From Phycisphaerae bacterium (lineage in GTDB: Bacteria; Planctomycetota; Phycisphaerae; Phycisphaerales; SM1A02): a DNA stretch of 8,233 nt. Positions 6,489 through 8,233 of this stretch are shown here, piece by piece. The notes under the pieces are model-generated. The model had not been told where the DNA came from. It made no database searches and saw only the letters and a list, made by a program, of their open reading frames with translations. Within the stretch, counting starts at the first letter, position 1; every line of letters begins with the position of its first letter. The translations under genes and the position numbers were made by a program. The DNA lies in NCBI GenBank assembly GCA_030432455.1, contig JAUIHC010000115.1, forward strand, positions 1 through 8,233, in the 5' to 3' direction.

Positions 6489-6935
6489 ATGGCCACCCGA
6501 CCATCGTCATCCCGTCACCAGCGCACCCGCGACGATCACGCCACCGAGATCGCCGAGGACTACTGCGAGGCGATCGCCGAACTCGCGGACGACGCGGGCG
6601 ACTGCCGGGTGGTCGATCTGGCCGCCCGCTTCGGGGTCTCGCACGTCACCGTGGTCCGAACGATCAAGCGGCTGGAACGCGACGGCTTCGTCTCGACCGA
6701 GCCGTACCGCCCGATCCGGCTGACCGCCCGGGGCAGCCGACTCGCCGCCGCGTGTCGGGACCGGCACGAGACCGTCTACCGGTTTCTCCTCGCGATCGGG
6801 GTCGACCCCCGCATCGCGGCCACCGACGCCGAGGGCATCGAGCACCACGTGAGCCCGTCCACGCTCGCCCGCTTCCGGGAGATCGCCGAGCGCAGCGATC
6901 CCGCACCGGGGCCGGGTCCGCATCCCTCTCGCTGA
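6489..6935 (+). CDS. mntR: Manganese-responsive regulator MntR (DtxR family)
   Basis: A 148-residue cytoplasmic regulator that binds Mn(II) and then DNA, usually repressing manganese uptake genes. An N-terminal winged helix-turn-helix occupies about 24-82 (VVDLAARFGVSHVTVVRTIKRLERDGF at 41-67, with LTARG in the wing). The dimerisation and metal domain follows at about 83-135, including RHETVYRFLLAIGV and DAEGIEHHVS. All six metal ligands known from Bacillus MntR have counterparts: D24, E27, H93, E115, E118 and H119. It lacks the C-terminal SH3-like domain of DtxR/IdeR, as expected for MntR, and is close to E. coli MntR in length and sequence. The ATG at 6489 has no Shine-Dalgarno site. A palindromic GCATATGC and a TATGCT -10-like hexamer (6475-6480) sit just upstream, so a nearly leaderless transcript is possible. 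It precedes troA by 95 bp, which contains that gene's promoter and operator. Confidence 0.93.
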   Translation: MATRPSSSRHQRTRDDHATEIAEDYCEAIAELADDAGDCRVVDLAARFGVSHVTVVRTIKRLERDGFVSTEPYRPIRLTARGSRLAAACRDRHETVYRFLLAIGVDPRIAATDAEGIEHHVSPSTLARFREIAERSDPAPGPGPHPSR

Positions 6936-6961
6936 TCGAAGGAGATGGGAGTCGATTCGAG

Positions 6962-6990
6962 TTGATCCGCTCCCTCCCCCCGCCTATCGT
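6962..6990 (+). promoter_or_regulatory. Candidate sigma-70 promoter for troAB
   Basis: TTGATC (6962-6967) and TATCGT (6985-6990) are separated by 17 bases. Each matches four of six consensus positions. Transcription would start near 6997, just before the palindrome at 7004-7019, leaving a leader of about 34 nt to the troA ATG. The fit is modest, but the position and spacing are good. Confidence 0.45.
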
Positions 6991-7003
6991 GCCCGCTGCC
7001 TGA

Positions 7004-7019
7004 TGTAGCCGAGGCTACA
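7004..7019. promoter_or_regulatory. Candidate MntR operator upstream of troA
   Basis: TGTAGCCGAGGCTACA is a perfect inverted repeat: TGTAGCC and GGCTACA, 7 bp each, around GA. It lies 11 bases before the troA ATG and just after the candidate promoter, where a bound repressor would block transcription. Its core, TAGCC..GGCTA, resembles the TAGC...GGCTA core I recall of the E. coli MntR box, and mntR is the gene immediately upstream. No second full copy lies before mntR. Confidence 0.65.
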
Positions 7020-7030
7020 AACCGACGCCC

Positions 7031-7975
7031 ATGCCGAACCGTCTTCTCCGCATCCTCCTCGTCGCCCTCGCCGTCGTCGTGTCGATCGCCGCCGCACCAG
7101 CCCGAGCCACGGACGACGGCCGCACCGACCGGCCCCGCGTCGTCGCCACGACCGGCATGGTCGCCGACCTCGTCCGGGGTGTCGCCGGCGATCTCGTCGA
7201 CGTCCGCAGCCTCATCGCGCCGGGTGCCGATCCGCACCTCTACCGGCCGACCCGGACCGATCTGGGGCGGCTCGTCCGCGCCGATCTCCTTGTCGCCAAC
7301 GGCCTGCATCTGGAGGGCCGACTCGGCGAGACGCTCGACCGCGCGGCCGCGGCGGGCCGACGCGTCCTGCGGATCGGAGACACCATCCCCGCCTCGGCGA
7401 CGCTGGCGTCCACCGAGGACGACCATCCCGATCCACATGTCTGGATGGATCCATCGATCTTCGCGCTGGCGATCCCCGCGATCCGCGACGCCCTCGCCGA
7501 CCTCGCGCCCGCCCACGCAGCGAGTTTCCATGCGAACGCCGACGCCCTCGCCGCCACGCTCTCCGAACTCGACATCGAAGTCGAGTCCACCCTCTCCACC
7601 GTTCCACCCCGACGGCGCGTGCTCGTCACCGCCCACGATGCGTTCGGCTACCTCGGGCGGCGGTACGGCTTCGAGGTGGTCGGCATCCAGGGCATCTCGA
7701 CCGAGAGCGAGGCGGGCGTCCGCGACCTGCGACGACTGGTGGATCTTCTCGTGGATCGGGACATCCCCGCGGTGTTCGTCGAATCCACGGTTCCGCCGCG
7801 GCATGTCGAGGCGCTGATCGCCGGTGCCGCGGCCCGGGGTCGCCCGGTCGCGATCGGGGGCGAGCTCTTCAGCGACGCGATGGGGCCGGAAGGCACTCCC
7901 GAGGGCACCTACCTCGGCATGATCCGACACAACGCCCGCACGATCGCGGCAGCCCTGGGAGCCCCAGACGAATGA
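7031..7975 (+). CDS. troA: Metal ABC transporter substrate-binding protein, TroA-like (Mn/Zn)
   Basis: A 314-residue receptor of the cluster A-I (TroA/ZnuA/PsaA) family that captures manganese or zinc outside the inner membrane and delivers it to an ABC permease. Residues 1-26 form a signal peptide (RLLRILLVALAVVVSIAAAPARA) with an AxA-type end and no lipobox cysteine, so it is probably soluble in the periplasm. Metal ligands are H69 (GADPHLY), H136 (DPHVWMD), H202 (TAHDAFGY) and D282 (ELFSDAMG). This is the three-His, one-Asp set of TroA, with spacing nearly equal to its 68/133/199/279. PsaA-like Mn receptors have Glu at the third position. GIQGISTESEAG and GTYLGMIRHN are also typical. A short histidine/aspartate loop (EDDHPDPH) precedes H136; the long His-rich loop of ZnuA is absent. 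The gene overlaps the ATPase gene by ATGA. Manganese is favoured by the adjacent mntR, but zinc cannot be excluded. Confidence 0.93.
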   Translation: MPNRLLRILLVALAVVVSIAAAPARATDDGRTDRPRVVATTGMVADLVRGVAGDLVDVRSLIAPGADPHLYRPTRTDLGRLVRADLLVANGLHLEGRLGETLDRAAAAGRRVLRIGDTIPASATLASTEDDHPDPHVWMDPSIFALAIPAIRDALADLAPAHAASFHANADALAATLSELDIEVESTLSTVPPRRRVLVTAHDAFGYLGRRYGFEVVGIQGISTESEAGVRDLRRLVDLLVDRDIPAVFVESTVPPRHVEALIAGAAARGRPVAIGGELFSDAMGPEGTPEGTYLGMIRHNARTIAAALGAPDE

Positions 7976-8233
7976 GCGACCCGACCCCGGACCGTTCCGG
8001 TCTCGCGGACCGTCCCGAGCACTCTCCCTCGAGTCCGCTCTCGATCCACGCGATGACCGTCGCCTACGACCGCCGCCCGGTGCTCTGGGATGTGGACTAC
8101 GACGCACCCGCCGGCCGTCTGATCGCGATCGTCGGCCCCAACGGCGCCGGCAAGAGCACGCTCATCAAGGCCGCGCTCGATCTCGTGCCACGGGCGAGCG
8201 GCGTGGTCGAGTTCTGGGGCGGATCGCTCGCCG
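7972..8233 (+). CDS. troB: Metal ABC transporter ATP-binding protein, TroB-like (partial, cut by window end)
   Basis: The first 87 residues of the ATPase that powers the metal importer, bound to the inner face of the membrane permease. After a polar leader of about 22 residues, longer than usual, comes the typical start SIHAMTVAYDRRPVLWDV. The Walker A loop GPNGAGKST is complete at 55-63, followed by LIKAALDLVPRASGVVEFWG. Its close fit to TroB/ZnuC-type ATPases and its ATGA overlap with troA show that they are coupled and work together. The signature motif, Walker B and the permease genes must lie beyond the window. Confidence 0.93.
   Translation, partial: MSDPTPDRSGLADRPEHSPSSPLSIHAMTVAYDRRPVLWDVDYDAPAGRLIAIVGPNGAGKSTLIKAALDLVPRASGVVEFWGGSLA

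Noticed and set aside
6776..8107. A 443-residue open frame on the minus strand
   Set aside because: It is antisense to mntR, troA and the ATPase gene, all of which are clearly coding, and its translation is low-complexity with no recognisable motif.

Overview
The window is GC-rich DNA that most resembles a planctomycete, probably of the Phycisphaerae type. That placement is inferred, not searched. It rests on the secreted protein at 190-2103, whose C-terminus joins cysteine-bearing DSDGDGT repeats to a dockerin-like DLDGD/DDGRVDG tail, a style common in that phylum, and on the lack of strong Shine-Dalgarno sites at several starts.

Layout. Bases 1-60 may be the 3' end of an upstream gene. Bases 190-2103 (+) encode a secreted metzincin-type zinc peptidase with calcium-binding repeats and a dockerin-like tail. 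Converging on it with a 19-nt gap is a minus-strand run of three genes, read from right to left: an iron-sulfur photolyase/cryptochrome (4908-3298), a MarC-family membrane protein (3255-2518) and a DUF2237 protein (2521-2123). The last two overlap by ATGA, so the three probably form one operon.

The photolyase start faces a divergent gap of 567 bp (4909-5475). The gap holds a strong 36-nt hairpin and an array of eight copies of a roughly 30-nt repeat. On its far side a plus-strand gene (5476-6399) encodes a MerR-type HTH fused to a CarH/LitR-like cobalamin-binding region. Regulators of this class are known to control photolyase genes in response to light, so the pair looks like a light-response module. 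The regulator is unusual: the Wx9EH capping motif is intact, but the expected cobalt-ligand histidine appears to be tyrosine.

The right end is a metal-homeostasis block: an MntR regulator of the DtxR family (6489-6935) with all six metal ligands, a candidate promoter with a perfect 16-bp palindrome (7004-7019), a TroA-type metal-binding lipoprotein-like or periplasmic receptor gene (7031-7975), and the start of its ABC ATPase (7972-8233, cut by the window end and overlapping troA by ATGA). MntR probably represses troAB through the palindrome when manganese is plentiful.

The most interesting features are the divergent photolyase/B12-domain regulator pair, the ligand substitutions in that regulator, and the repeat array and hairpin between the two genes. 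All assignments come from reading the sequence and from memory of protein families; no database search was run.
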